Assembly (NCBI GenBank): GCA_024195265.1
Contig: JAJLRJ010000003.1
Span: 28,441,658 to 28,505,657, forward strand
Direction: 5' to 3'
DNA length: 64,000 bases
DNA from: Dendrophyllia cribrosa
Taxonomy: Eukaryota > Cnidaria > Anthozoa > Scleractinia > Dendrophylliidae
Position numbers and translations under genes: made by a program. Within the stretch, counting starts at the first letter, position 1, and the number at the start of each line of letters is the position of its first letter. Positions 13,134 through 26,100 of the stretch are shown here, in pieces. The notes under the pieces are model-generated. The model was not told the DNA's origin. It made no database searches and saw only the letters and a program-made list of their open reading frames with translations.

Positions 13134-13314
13134 CAGTGGAATCCCGATTTTTCGAATACTCGATTTTTCGAAACTCCCGATTATTCGAACCAAAACTCGT
13201 TTCCCTTGGATTTGATTTAAATTTCAGTCAATGCCACCTTCGATTTTTCGAACTCCCGATTTTTCGAACCAATTTCCGTTTCCCTTGGAGGTTTGAAAAA
13301 TCGGGATTCCACTG
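13134..13314. mobile_element. 181-bp pogo-like MITE in unit C
   Basis: Termini CAGTGGAATCCCGA and the complement, flanked by TA (13132-13133, 13315-13316). Units A and B have the uninterrupted target (tttatgatatttcct at about 9194-9208), which proves the insertion. The interior is tandem TTTTTCGAA-type repeats. Confidence 0.88.
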
Positions 13315-14013
13315 TATTTCCTTTGGAGTTCTTATTTTGAAAAAAAAAAATAGAACAGATGTTTTCAAGTAAATCACAAATGTCCGTTTTCCAAGTTTTT
13401 AAAACTTTTTTTTATTCATTGATGACACCCAGAATGTGTATTTCATTTTTTTTGATTCTTATATTATAAAAATTCACTGTTCTGCGGTCCCCTCTCGGTG
13501 GGTTGGGGGAGAGGGGGGGGGGGGGGGGGGGACTCCCATATACTCTTAAAGTGAAGAGGTTTGAGCTTGTGCGAAGACCAAATAGAAAAGCGTGATCGCA
13601 GAACTTCTTCAAGCTGACCATCGCGTGCTCGATCACATTTTAGCTCGCGATCGCCCTCTCTGTTAATTCTTCCGAAACGAACAACTGGTAATCTTATTTA
13701 ATACGGGAGTCTTGTGTTTGGATATTCTTTGTCAATAATAGAAAAAAATATACTTGGAGAATCTTGTCATTGAAAACCCGTTTAAAAAGACCGTCTTGAA
13801 TCTAGCGGGATGAACTAAACAGTAGAGAGATTAAGCTTCGCGTATATTTCTCCCGCGAACGGCAGGGATACAACTTTTGCCGTCTGCCGTTTCTTCGTGA
13901 AAGTGAGTAGTTTCGCGTTTGTCATGAACATGTAAACTATTTTCGAATTTTCTAGTCGATTTATTTAACGATTCGAGGAAAAGTAAAGATAATCAACTGC
14001 AAGCTGACGTTAT
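13315..14013. other. end of unit C and non-coding sequence
   Basis: Unit C homology ends near 13482. A run of about 20 G follows at 13510-13530. No exon is recognised. Confidence 0.5.
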
Positions 14014-14116
14014 CCTGCGAGCAAGCCCTCGGGTTTGGGGGAGGGGAGGGCGATCCTTTCCCCACCCCATCCCCTCTCCCCTCCCCAAAACTGGAGCCCG
14101 AGTGCCTGCTTGCAGG
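14014..14116. repeat. imperfect GC-rich foldback element
   Basis: Arms of about 45 bp (ctgcgagcaagc with ggggaggggag, and their complements) face each other. There is no coding capacity. Confidence 0.55.
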
Positions 14117-14609
14117 CAAGGCTGGCGTCTGCCTTTTGCCGTTGAACGTGGTGCTTAATCTCTCTAGTATTGGAGTTTCGGAAATGGCAATTTATAGACT
14201 TGTCAAAGGAATGGAATGGTGCGGTAAAGAAAGCCAATTTTAAAATAAGTGGTTTTCACAAATCACAAATGGAAAGTCTGATAGAAGTTGAATAAAGACT
14301 GACAAAGACAGCGATTGTAGCAGGCTGTAGCAATTAATAGCCATTGATGTGTTTCATTTGCTGTATTAATGCATAACACCTTGCCACTCGAACAAATTTT
14401 TCATTGTCGGCAAGGCGATGCAAATAAAACAATATTTGAAAATTATATCGCGCTGAAAAATTGAATGTACATGCCCGTGAACTTGCTAAGCAAAAACATA
14501 AAATATAAACATAGTATTTTTAAAATAACTATATTTAGACAGGAAAGCCGCATCAGCGGTAGCTGGTTTTCATGCAGGTCCTCTTTCCAGATCGAATTGG
14601 AATTTAGAA

Positions 14610-14778
14610 TGTTAGTTTTTGAGAGAAGGGAACACCGGAGTACCCGGAGAAAAACCTCTCGGAGCAAGGAGAGAACCAACAACAAACTCAACCCACATAT
14701 GACGCCGGGACCGAGGATCGAACCCGGGCCACATTAATGGGAGGCGAGTGCTCTCACCACTACACCACCCCTGCTGCC
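14610..14778 (-). mobile_element. tRNA-derived SINE
   Basis: Read on the minus strand the head has a pol III A box (TGGTGTAGTGG, 14757-14767) and B box (GGTTCGATCC, 14715-14724) at tRNA spacing, followed by a body with the stretch GGTTTTTCTCCGGGTACTC. The lower-coordinate end is unclear and may reach about 14520. A genuine tRNA is unlikely because the head continues into the SINE body and no cloverleaf closes. Confidence 0.75.
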
Positions 14779-14896
14779 TGCGAATACAGCCGCCTCTCAT
14801 CGCTCCCGGCCGCTAGGGGCGTTCGCGCGAGAGAGCCTCTCTCGCGCGAACGCTCCAAGCGTCCTGGAGCGATGAGAGGCGGCTGTAATCGCAGGC
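14776..14896. repeat. GC-rich foldback element next to the SINE
   Basis: gcctgcg at the left pairs with cgcaggc at the right, with long complementary arms inside (agccgcctctcatcgctcc and ttcgcgcgagagag). It abuts the tRNA-like end of the SINE. Confidence 0.7.
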
Positions 14897-14987
14897 TATG
14901 TTGATTGACAACTTCAAACCACAAACAGCGAATAGGAAGTTCATGTTACTGGGCCACTGTAGGTGGTTTGCAGTGGGCGGAATGCAT

Positions 14988-15117
14988 TAGCCTGTGTGGC
15001 AGGCATTCGAAGGGGAAGGGGAATGGGGAGAATTCGGGCGCGCGAGACGCTTCGCGTTATCGCGCGCCTGAATTCTTCCCCCTCCCCTTCCCCTTCGAAC
15101 GCATGCCACGCAGGCTA
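14988..15117. mobile_element. 130-bp foldback MITE with 9-bp target duplication
   Basis: Ends tagcctg and caggcta; almost the whole element is one hairpin. It is flanked by a perfect direct repeat ggaatgcat (14979-14987 and 15118-15126). A 9-bp duplication fits Mutator-like elements better than hAT (8 bp). Confidence 0.85.
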
Positions 15118-15126
15118 GGAATGCAT

Positions 15127-16365
15127 CTGTTATAAAAATGTTTACAGCTAGGCGTTCCCTTGCATCGCTCTTTTTCGCTCCTAGCCCCCTCTATCGTCAC
15201 TCGCGATATTTTTCCTTCTTTTTTCCGCCTATCCTTTGCTCTCCACTATCTGGACATCCGGAGCAGGCTACAGCAAATGTTGAACAATGTATCATGCCAT
15301 ATTGAATGTTGAAATAGGCCATTCAACATGTTTAATGTTGTTGAACGACGATAGCCAATTATTTACAAATGTTCAATGTGTTTTCTATGAGAAGCACTAA
15401 ATTTTGAACCATGTTGAACCGTATATCACTCGCTTTATTAATGCCCCAGATAGTCGCCTATCGGGCATATAAGAAACAGGGTAAGATAAACCTTTATCGT
15501 ATTCAAAGCCTAAGTCCAATAGGACTGCAACACAGTCCTTATTTTGTGATTGTATTCCCCGAAAAGCGGTGGTGAAAGTAAAGGTGTCCGAAGCATGAGG
15601 CCTGGAGCGATTGCAAATTTACGAAGAACGAATACGCTTGTGAGGCTTGTGAACGGGGATCGGCACTTCCTATATCTCTCCGCGGACTTTAAACGTAAAA
15701 ACTGACTGTTTTGCAGCCTGATGTCCAATGAAATGGATCAAACGAGCATAATGGCTCATCTCAACTAGAAGGTTGATGGTAAACAACTTGGTTAAAATGT
15801 TCAATAAAAAATGATATTTTATTTCCTACCAATGAGTGATGCTACAAACGATTTGTACAATTGTGTAGCATTTGCAATTTTTTACTGAATTACCCAGCAG
15901 TGAGTGCACTCTTTTTTTGATATAAGAACCATTTCTTATAAGAACGTCGAGGATAAGATTGGCCTGAGATTTAAGAGCGCGCCAATAACGTACCCAGGCT
16001 GATGTCGTTAAAAACATCTCTATTTGAGATAAGAAATGTATACAAGTCTTTTTCCATTTTATACCAGCAAGCATGTCTGATAATTAGAACATTTGTAGAA
16101 CTATACCTATGATTCTTTCTTCTTATTCATGACTATAATTCAGACTGAACTACTGTACCATTTACCCTAAGAACCTGCTAAGAACGTTTTCATGCTCAAA
16201 TTGGCCAAAAATTAGACGTTCTTATATAAATAAAAGTGTCAAGTGAAGTGACTCAAGACTAACTGGTGTAAATCGATGAATAAACACTGGCTTGTCGTTC
16301 CATATATTGTTTTTTTTTTTTTACTGACTCTGAAGACATCCACATCCAGAGCTGTACAGCTCTAA
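15127..16365. other. non-coding stretch
   Basis: No exon with convincing splice sites or protein similarity was seen. Open frames here are short and have no recognisable domain. Confidence 0.45.
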
Positions 16366-16371
16366 TTTATT
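16366..16371 (-). terminator. polyadenylation signal AATAAA
   Basis: AATAAA on the minus strand, 34 bp after the stop codon of the coiled-coil gene. Confidence 0.6.
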
Positions 16372-16404
16372 TAACTTATTATCCCAGTATATGCAACTCT
16401 TTTA

Positions 16405-16821
16405 TCACCTGCGTAAGTTATGTAACTCGGTGAGGTTGTTTCTCAGTTTCTTTGTTTGACCGCGCATTCCTTTAAAATCTTCCTGTGTTCGCACTATGAA
16501 CTCTCGAATCTCCTTCAAATCGTTCTCACACGACACCAATTGATTCTCGAGGACCTTTCTTTCCTCGTCAACCGTTTTTAGAAGTTTTTCGGGAAGCTTA
16601 CCACCCTCAAATTTCTTCACGGCGTCCATGAATTCCCGCGACCTACTTCTTAGCAAAGGAGCAGGTTTCGATCCAGTGGTCTTTCTGACGGGTATTTGAG
16701 AACCTTCTCTCGGGCTGTTTCTTGCAGAAATCATGGGACTGCCTCCTGGACTCCCTCTCGGACTGAAATCTTTAGTTGCAGGGGACGAAGGGAGCTTTCG
16801 AGACTGATTGAAGAAACTCAT
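16405..16821 (-). CDS. small single-exon coiled-coil protein, unknown family
   Basis: 138 residues. The ATG at 16819-16821 (MSFFNQSRK) is chosen because the frame upstream has only a GTG, and the context has A at -3. The first ~60 residues are rich in Ser, Pro and Arg with SPRGSPGGSP-type repeats, likely disordered and phosphorylatable. Residues ~65-138 are a charged heptad-type helix (REFMDAVKKFEGGKLPEKL onward) predicted to form a coiled coil. There is no signal peptide or membrane segment. The stop is TGA followed by TAA, then an AATAAA, so the gene looks complete and intronless. The family is not recognised; an intronless adaptor or a retrocopy are both possible. Confidence 0.65.
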   Translation of the reverse strand: MSFFNQSRKLPSSPATKDFSPRGSPGGSPMISARNSPREGSQIPVRKTTGSKPAPLLRSRSREFMDAVKKFEGGKLPEKLLKTVDEERKVLENQLVSCENDLKEIREFIVRTQEDFKGMRGQTKKLRNNLTELHNLRR

Positions 16822-18615
16822 GATTTTGACCACGTTTCAGACAGTTTTGTTTAGAATGTTTCGTAATAAACGTGGCGTTTTGCTTGAATAACGTTTCCGC
16901 GATCTTCTAATTAATATCTCTGTTGACCAAAAGAGAAATTAAAATGTCACAATGTAATCATAAATAAATACCAACAAATCTATGGTTGGCTTATTAGGTT
17001 TTCATCCTTCGACAATTAGATCAAAACTGTACTGATGTTGTATGTTTTTGTCGTCGGTAGTTTGAAGCCTTTGTCAAACAGACTATTGTTTAAGTTATAA
17101 CTGTTTATTATACACTACCGTAATTATATTGAATGATGCCATACCTTTACATCAACTTCGCCTTTTTGTTCCTCTTCTAAGTCTTCTTGAACTTACTGCT
17201 CGTGTTTGATCGTTGTCTCGCACTTTAGACCGCTGTTTTGGTATGTCCGCTTAAAGTATATTAAACTTTATTGAATATGAACGGCATGTTAATGACATCG
17301 AGATCATTTGTTTTGGACGACACACTTGATTGCTTATTGAATGAGGTATTAATTGAAATGATGTTAGCATAAGTATAATATTCGAATCATATGCTAAGTA
17401 AAGAAATAAAATGTTAACAGAGTCTTAACAGGTCTCCGCGTGAACAGGAAATCTGACCGGCTGTTAAGCAACTGCAAATTAGTGTTTATAAACGCATTGT
17501 ACGCCAAAGAAAGCCAAGAAACAATTATTAAAGCGAGAAAAATAACCGTTTAGCCAATAGCAAAATAATTATGCGGTCACAAGCCTTGAAGAAAGTAACA
17601 CAAAAGCTCAGACATACTACCACGCGCGACGCGAGACACGGGATTAAAGTACACCCGCATACCAGCCTTTTATCCCTCGATCAAGCTAGGAATATGTTCA
17701 GTTTACCTGTATAGTTTGGTTGCTCCATAAGTGTTTTCTCCAAAACTCTTCCAGCCTTTCCAGCCCAACTCGCGTGAATCATGACATGGCTCCTCGTGTA
17801 ATATTGGGTTTTCACCAGCTTTATTCAGCGACCCCTAATATTTTATCTTATTAATAACCATGCACTAAGAAACAAAACCATTTTGGATGGTACCCTGTGT
17901 CTGTTGGGGTCACATGACCAGCCACGCCCTACATTATGCAAAATTTGGAATTTTCACATTATGGCATAAAAATGCACTTAAAACCTTCCGTTTTTCCTTC
18001 CTTAGCCTTTAATTTACAGAGTAATACGTCAAATTAAACGTGGAATTTTGAAAACTGTTATTGCTGCATAATTATTCATTGTTTTCCTCTAGTCCCAGTC
18101 CCTCTCTAAAATTAAAACGTTATAGTTTACAGAAAACAAAAACTTTAGAAAAGCCCGATTAGTTCTATAAACCTTGTGCTAATGGTCATTGATAGAAAAC
18201 AAATTAAGTAGAAAAATATTTCCCAATATCTCGTAAATTTGGATAGAAAAACATTGATACAAATTGGGCGTGGTAAGTCACGTGACGTAAAAACATGACA
18301 TCTCATGACATCATGAAAACATGACATCATGAAACATGATATCTCTTCTAAGTTTCCATTACTTATATTTACTGTAGTGTCATGTTGCATGTTTTTCTTA
18401 TTTCTATTGCTTCGTTATTTTATACGGTTATTTACATTTACTTTGTCACTATAGTTTATGTTGTTATACATGTAGTATCATCCTTTATCCCCCGCCCCCT
18501 TTCAAATTTAAATTTGTAAAAAGAACTAAAATCTGCAAAGGACCGCAAACGATAATGCTGTAAACGATATGTAGGATCTACTAAAGACCTAATCAGCCAA
18601 AACATGAACAAACAT
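16822..18615. other. non-coding stretch upstream of the coiled-coil gene
   Basis: AT-rich. A small cluster of acatgacatcatga repeats lies near 18290-18345. No exon is recognised. Confidence 0.45.
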
Positions 18616-19040
18616 AACCGACAAATTGCAAGGCTGATCTGACTACGTAAAAAAAGTAGATTTTGCGAGACACCAATACGACAGGAACCGATAAAGCAGG
18701 GTAGCAACCGCGGACAGCTGTTTCGTCCTGTTTGGGACTCGTCAGCGCGGTGTAGCTTGTACAAAACTAAGAACGACTACAAGAATGCAATGCAATCGCA
18801 AATAGATTGCACCCGTACACAATATCAAGTTCCGTACCTTGGAACCAACTTGTCACCCGCATCACGCGTGCCACATCACGTGTTGCGGGGAACATGCCGT
18901 CCCAAAATGTCACAATGGTGTCTCGCAAAAACCGAATGTACATGGCAAGCCAATATAAACATTTATCGGTTTCTGTCGTATTGGTGTCTCGCAAAATCTT
19001 CATTTTTACGTAGTCAGATCAGCCTTGCAGTTTGTCGGTT
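18616..19040. mobile_element. large inverted repeat, MITE-like
   Basis: Two ~79-bp arms (18616-18695 and 18962-19040; begin aaccgacaaattgcaagg) flank a ~265-bp core containing a CGGACAGCTGTTTCG-type motif. No target duplication is clear. It has no coding capacity. Confidence 0.7.
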
Positions 19041-20178
19041 AAATTTGTAACGTTTTTTGCCTTACGAGTCATTACCTGTAAGACCCCGAAGAAGAAAGGC
19101 TGTGCCTTTCGAAATATTGGATATTTTACAAATATAGTCGTTTCCGTACAGTTTATCAGCCTTGCTTTTTTACCTAATCGTTTCATTATTTTATAGCTGA
19201 TTAGATCCTTTACCACAGGATCCGGTGCTTCTATTTCGTTACGGTGGTCCGTTGCAAATTACAGTTGCTTGTTTACACGTAAGCGAAAAAATACGAACGA
19301 GACCCATTCCTTAATTGACTCGAGAAGCAATTTTATTTGTATTTGCCGATGTAAATGCTAGGGCTTACAGTGTACACTGAACTTAAATACTAACACAGCA
19401 AGGCATGACATGAGGAAGAAATATATAAGACAAAATGATTTGTGGAACAGGGTTTTCCTTGTACAAACTCTCCCAGTTTATTTATTTATTTATTTTTTAA
19501 TTTAGGGATAGAAAGTCAGCCTTACATTCACTCGGGCCCCCTCCCCCCGGGGGGAGGGGGTGGGGGTAGTCTGCAAAGTTTCGGATGGGGGTGTGCCGCT
19601 GGGACTCTGAGACCCTTAACCTATACTCGACCAATATTTTAGCTGCATTTTGCACCCCTATTCTAGACTACACACCGAAAAACCCTACCCTATCCTAGAC
19701 CTATTCCAGACTCGCTATTTTCCAGAAACTCGTTCACCATCACAGTTGTTAGTCGCCCGGGTACACAACATTGGGGTTAAAATTGAACAGCTTCAAATCT
19801 CTCACACAAACAACAAAATAAATGTAAGGATTTTCGCTGGCTTTATGGCCCGATTGGCTATCCCAAACTGACTCGTTGTCTAGCCTGTGTATCGCCCAAC
19901 CTCCCAAGGGGACAGTTACTTTTGATCACACTTTTGATGCGTTGGTGGTGACACTAAGCGGCCGACGTGGACTGGGTGCTAGTTGCGTTACAGATTTGAA
20001 CCCAAGAGACTTATGGGTGGGAAGTTTCAGTCACACAAACGGAGTACATTGTTTTCGGAAAAATCAGATCCAAACTTTACTTTTTTGGGTGAAAGTAAAG
20101 CGTATAATAGCAGTTAAATATTTAAACTGCTAAAAAAAGCTCAGGAAATTTGCATTGTAAGCGCTATAAGGTTTTGAT
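19041..20178. other. region upstream of CRYZ
   Basis: No exon is recognised. A G/C-rich run (cccccgggg type) lies at about 19540-19566. The promoter and any 5' UTR exon of the downstream oxidoreductase should lie here, but no core promoter element is convincing. Confidence 0.4.
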
Positions 20179-23100
20179 ATGAGGGCCATTCGTGTGTCAT
20201 CGTTCGGTGGACCCGATGTTTTAAAACTCCTTGCAGATGTACCAGTTCCTAGTGTTTCCAAGGGGCAGGTGAGAGTTTTGGACCAAGTTTTGTTCTTATT
20301 TTGTCACAAATTCTCAGAAATGCACCGTAAACAGAAATACTGAATAACTATTATAAACTAGGTTTGCTGAAGCTAGCCACGTGGTCATTAGTGTACTACA
20401 TGTAGCTTCAAATGCTGTTCCTGATCGTTCTTACCCCCACCCCAAGACTTTTCTTTCCCGTGTGGGAGGGACACGGCAAGGGATAAAACTTTTCAAAATT
20501 CCCAGTCAAAAGTGCCAATTTTCCCCCTTAGATCTATAGCTGGGACAAACACTCCACACACCCGGGCAGACAGAACAATCAAAGCTAAGAATCTAAGAAA
20601 TTCCCTATCCCCAAGAGGGACATGCACATAATAATAATTTGAATGACCCACATGTCTTTGGTCACTTGGGCAGTGAATAATACTTTGCCCTTTTAATAAG
20701 AAAAAATATCTATGTATATGTTGTGGTTGAATTTTGTTGTTAATTTTAATAATTTATTTTCAACCCAGTTTAATAGGCCATTTCCGAGTTGCCTTTAGCC
20801 TCTCTATCAAAGCGAGGCTAGGTGCGAAACCTTTCATATGAAAATGAGTTTTCATTCACATGCAAATGAGTTTTATTTGCATGTGAATGAAATCTCATTT
20901 TCAGATGAAAGGTTTCGCACCTAGCCTCGCTTTGATAGAGAGGCTGAAGACAACTCGGAAATGGCCTACATGTATTGTTGTTACTTTCACTTTCGTTTGC
21001 CTCAGATTATGAATGTGGGTCAAAGGAACTGCATGGTTTGAAAATTTCAAACCAAAATGAAATTTAAACCACAACACATACTCAGATCAGTTTATTTTTC
21101 ATTTAAAGTTGGCAATAATTACAACTTTGAACAAAGCTCAAGAAATTAAGAAGCAAAAGCTCAAATGATAGAGCACACATATACATGTATTACAAACGAG
21201 TACAGTTTAATTAGTATTCATGCATTGCAATTCCGTGTTCTTCAGTTGTTTCCGTGCAATTGGTACATGTACCATATCATTCATACTTCGCACCTTATTG
21301 TCAAAGACAACTGTTCAAAGCCAAGGCTGTTTTTTTAGGCAAGGCATTAGTTTTTATGTTGACGAACGGTACTTTTATAGTAGTCAGAAATAAACAAGAC
21401 GTACTCTGTCCAAGTAGGTTTTAAACCAACTGATCTTGTTTGCTATTTCTCTTAAGTACAAACAATTGCAACACTTGCATAGAACATTCTAGAAACATCT
21501 AAGATTGCATTACACAACATTCCTGAACAAAAGCTACCTTATGCATGTATTCTCATTGTAAAGTGATTGTTAAAGTCTCCCACAATAGTAATAATAATAA
21601 TAATAATATGATTTGCCGGCCCTGCAGGGTCCCCCAGTGAATGGCTGGTGATAGGTGTTTTAAATGCACAGTACATGTAAATGCAGCACCAAATTGTTAT
21701 TGGCACTGTGAGGCAAGGTCCTTCTCACAGGTGCATGTACTCCATAGTTGTATTTGCCAATTGGTCATAGTGGATAATATTCTATGTGAAAATTCCAGGT
21801 TTATATTAATTATTTAGTTTTCAGAACTTTTACAATAAAGTCCAAGAGTTTAAAGTTGTTGTTAAAAGTGAACAAGTTACAATGTATGTGCACTTGTAAT
21901 AAGTATCATTAACCTGGAAATTGATTGTACTCACCAAAATGGGTCAGGGATGCTCGATTTGCACTCGCCTGGGGATGAGTGGGTGCACAAGGAATAATAT
22001 TTCATCCCTGTTCATTAGGTGCTGGTTAAGATAGCAGCAGCCGGTGTTAATCCTGTAGATACTTACATCAGAAGTGGAACCTATGCAAGGAAACCAACAC
22101 TTCCTTACACACCAGGGTCTGATGGAGCTGGAGTGGTACACAGTGTGGGTGAAGGAGTTAAACAAGTTAAGGTAAGTTGATGTCATTAGTTCATATGTCT
22201 TGTGAGCTTTTAATATTGAGGGCCATATAGCTGTAAGTTGTAGTTTAAAATGGTTTTACAATGTAGGTCAAAATGATTTCAAACTAGTTTGATTATTTAC
22301 TTTTCTTTGTCTTACAAAATAAATAAGAACTAAACTAGTTTGAAATCATTTTGACCTAAAATTCAATTTACACTACAATATCTACCACTTATTCATCAAG
22401 GCATAATTGGGTCATTTTATTGTCATGCTTTTACCCTTGAGCTGATTGGATTGATTGATTGATTAATTCATTGCCTGTGCTTGCTTTTTGCTTGCTTGAT
22501 ACATGTACAAGTCATGTAGAATGATTGGTGCTGAATTTTCCTCAGCATGCATATAACCAGGAGCCTTAAGAAGGTGCCCTTTTTCCCATTATTTAAATTT
22601 GATTTTGCTTTGATTTTTATTTGCCTTCATGATGAGGGCTGTCACTACATTTTTAACTAGACGGGGAAGTGAAGAAGCAGGCGGGGAAAATTGGTTTCTG
22701 GCCTTGCCAGTGTTTTGATTTTCTATGAAAGTAGCCTTGGCTGAACTAAACAGATAAAAAAAAGATAATTCTGTGCCTTTCTCTTTTCCTTTTCTCATAT
22801 TAATTTCATAAATGTATTATTTATGGTGAATAAATAAGACAAAGGCAAATGGAAATCATTTACCGAAAACCAACTTTAACTCACAGCAACTGTCTTTAAG
22901 TTTTTTGAGTTTGTGTTGAATGCAGCACTTTTTGCCACCAGGAAGGAGACCGTGTGTTTGTGTGTGGGAGCATATCAGGGACGTATGCTGAGCTTGCACT
23001 GTGTAATGCCGTCAGTGTTCATCCTCTGCCAGAAAACACGTCTTTCAGTCAAGGAGCAGCCATTTATGTGCCTTATTATACAGCTTACAGGGCACTATTT

Positions 23101-26100
23101 CAGAGGTACATTTTATATGCACAGTGTATATAATTTATGTATGTTGTTATGGTGATGATGGTACAGTAGTTATAGTGGTAATGATGATAATTATGATGGT
23201 TTTAATGCCGATGATTACAAAAACAAAACCTCGTAACCTCATATTCTTTCATGCTCATTCCATTTAATTTCTCAACTGAAGTAAAAATATCAGCAGATAT
23301 ACAATTTTAAAAGTGTTAATTAGGCTCTGTAGTATTCTCTCATTACAGATTTCATACATGCACATGTACATGCAGACTTCTGGAGGAACACTTTATATAA
23401 TTTCCTTTCTAACATTGCTATGTAGTTTAAGTGTTTTAATTTACAAATGTGCTCCATGCAGGCTTCGAGCCAAGGCAGGGGAGACAGTGTTAATCCATGG
23501 AGCAAGTGGTGGAGTAAGTACATGTAACAAGTGCTATTTTCAGAAATTTTATTAGTTTAATAAATACAATTAATAAATTTATTTATTTATTAATTAATAT
23601 AATAATACAGCTCTACTTGTACACATGAAAGTGGAAATATTTTCAAATTATACATGTAGTTATCTTGATTTTCTGGCGGCAAACCGCCTACTGCAAGAAA
23701 GTAAATTTTACAATAATATATTTAATTTAACCTGAATTATAACTCATTGGTCTAGTTGGCTGTAGGTTTGGGACTGTAATCAATTAAAATGTATTACTTG
23801 AATTTTGAGTTTGTAAATCCACTTATTAGCCGGCTTAAGGTTAGTGTCAGGTACATGTAGTTTTGGAAGAAATTCATGAGAAATGTACTTGAGTTTTATA
23901 AGAGACATGTCTCCAGAATGTCCTGTATTCAATTCCTGTTTAAAGGTCTGCTTTTCACTTGTAGGTTGGTTTAGCAGCAGTTCAGTTGGCCAAGGCTTAT
24001 GGAATGAAGGTTATGGGAACTGCAGGAACCAGTGATGGTGAGAAGGCAGTGAAACAAGCTGGGGCTTCCCTTGTGTTCAACCACAGACAGGATGGCTATA
24101 TCCAAAATATTCTGGTGGGGCTAAATGTTAATTACTCATGTGCGTAGCGGCATGAGTTATAAAATGGCCTCTGTTTTTCTTATTTTTCTTCTTATTTTTA
24201 TTTTTATTTTTTTTTGGTGTTACGATTTTGCATGCAAATGTATGCACGCATATTTTAAATTGTGCACTTCCGGTTCATAGCTTTGCCATTAATTACTCTT
24301 CCTGTTTAGTGACTTCCGGATACTCCCACTTCCGGTAAAACAGCGTTACTGAAGTGTAACGACAGCATCTCCTATAACCATACTTACATTACTAATGTTC
24401 ACGTTAGGAATATATACATTGTAAGACTAAGAAGAATCACTGGCTTCATTGTGGTACAGCCTTTATTTACAAAACATTCAATAGTAAACAACGTGGTTTG
24501 CAGGAACGATGACTGAATGAAAGGAGTAACTCTTCTCCATGTTGGACATCTTCTTGTCATGTTTAAAATATATCATAAAACTTTCTTATGCATGTGCATG
24601 AGTTTTGGCTGCTTGGAGCCTCTTGTTGCAGTATATTGTTTGTAGTACTTTTATGTTGATTGTAAACATGTTACTTTGGAACTGTTAAATTCTGACTGTA
24701 GTTGCAGCAATAAATAAAGTTGAAGTACTTAGCTGCACATATCAGTGTACACTGGTGGTTTTGGATCTACAATAACATCTACCTGGCATACAAACTTGTG
24801 GTTTCATAAGAATGCAGTAGACCATAATTTTATTTTCGCACCACTGCCCCACCCATGTATGTAGAAATATGCTAGGTGATTTCCACATTTTCCACACTGC
24901 TGCATTTATATACCATGGCCTATTTTCACTAGCAATTAAAGAAAAATGTGGAAAAAAAAAATGTGACAAATTAAATAAACACGACTTGCCTCCTCCAGTT
25001 ATCTGTCAGTTATATCTTTCATAATTTTCCGCTGTAAAGGTGATTGCTGTTACACGTAGTAGTAATTTTTTGTGCAACTTGTCTTGCAAAAAAGATTTTG
25101 CAATTTCCATGTACAATGTTTTATGTTACAATTGCCATGCAACTTATAATTGTCTTGCAAAAAAAATTGAATCCATTAGTTGAAAAATTATGCAAACAAT
25201 GTACGTCACATCCATGCTGGGCTGTGATTTGTTGACTTTAAAAGTGTGGCAAATCAAGTTGCAAGAGCCATGTTACACATTTATTTTTGTTGTGCAACTT
25301 AAAGAAATTTGTTGCAAAAAGTAGAAAATGATTCATGCAACTTTTTGTGCAACTTAAAAAACAAAACCTCAGTTGCAGAAGGGAGTATTGCATGTACAAA
25401 TTGTGCATGCAACTTGCAACAATTGTTTTGATAATACAAGTTGCACAAAAGATTGCTTCGTGTAACAGCACCGTTAGACTTCTGGCATACAGCAGCTCAA
25501 TTGCTTTGCCTTTTTACAGTACAATTTAAGTTTTCATTCTCTTTTTTTAGGATTCAACTGATGGCCAAGGTGCAGATGTTATTGTAGAGATGTTAGCAAA
25601 TGCCAATCTTACTAAAGATCTTCAGCTTGTTGCAATGAAAGGACGCATAGGGGTATGCACACAAGCCATACATGCAGTATAATAGATTAAGCTAAAGTGT
25701 AAAAAAACACAAAATGTAATAATTATGTCGTGTGGTTTAATTTTTGTGTAGGTTTACAGTTTGAATTTTTTTTTTCTTTACCTTAGTTTGAAACTGGTTT
25801 TGAAATCATTACACCAAAAATAGTGTAAACACAAAATGCTTCTAACTGACCTTTTTATAATGTACTGTACATGTAAACATTTATACCAATAACAATACTA
25901 TACATGTATGTGGAACTACACCATTTAATCTAGTTTGTTGCACATGTATGTATATGATTGTATTTCAAAACTTTCAAAACTTGAATTAAATTTGAAATAC
26001 ATTTTTGGGCCTGCAGGCACTTACCTTTTTCATTAATTACTGTTGTCCTGCCCTTAAATATAGGTGCCCCCTTAGTTTGCTATAAAATATACATGTAAAC

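Noticed and set aside
14700..14778. Genuine tRNA gene
   Set aside because: A and B boxes fit, but the sequence continues into a typical SINE body and no complete cloverleaf with acceptor stem was found.
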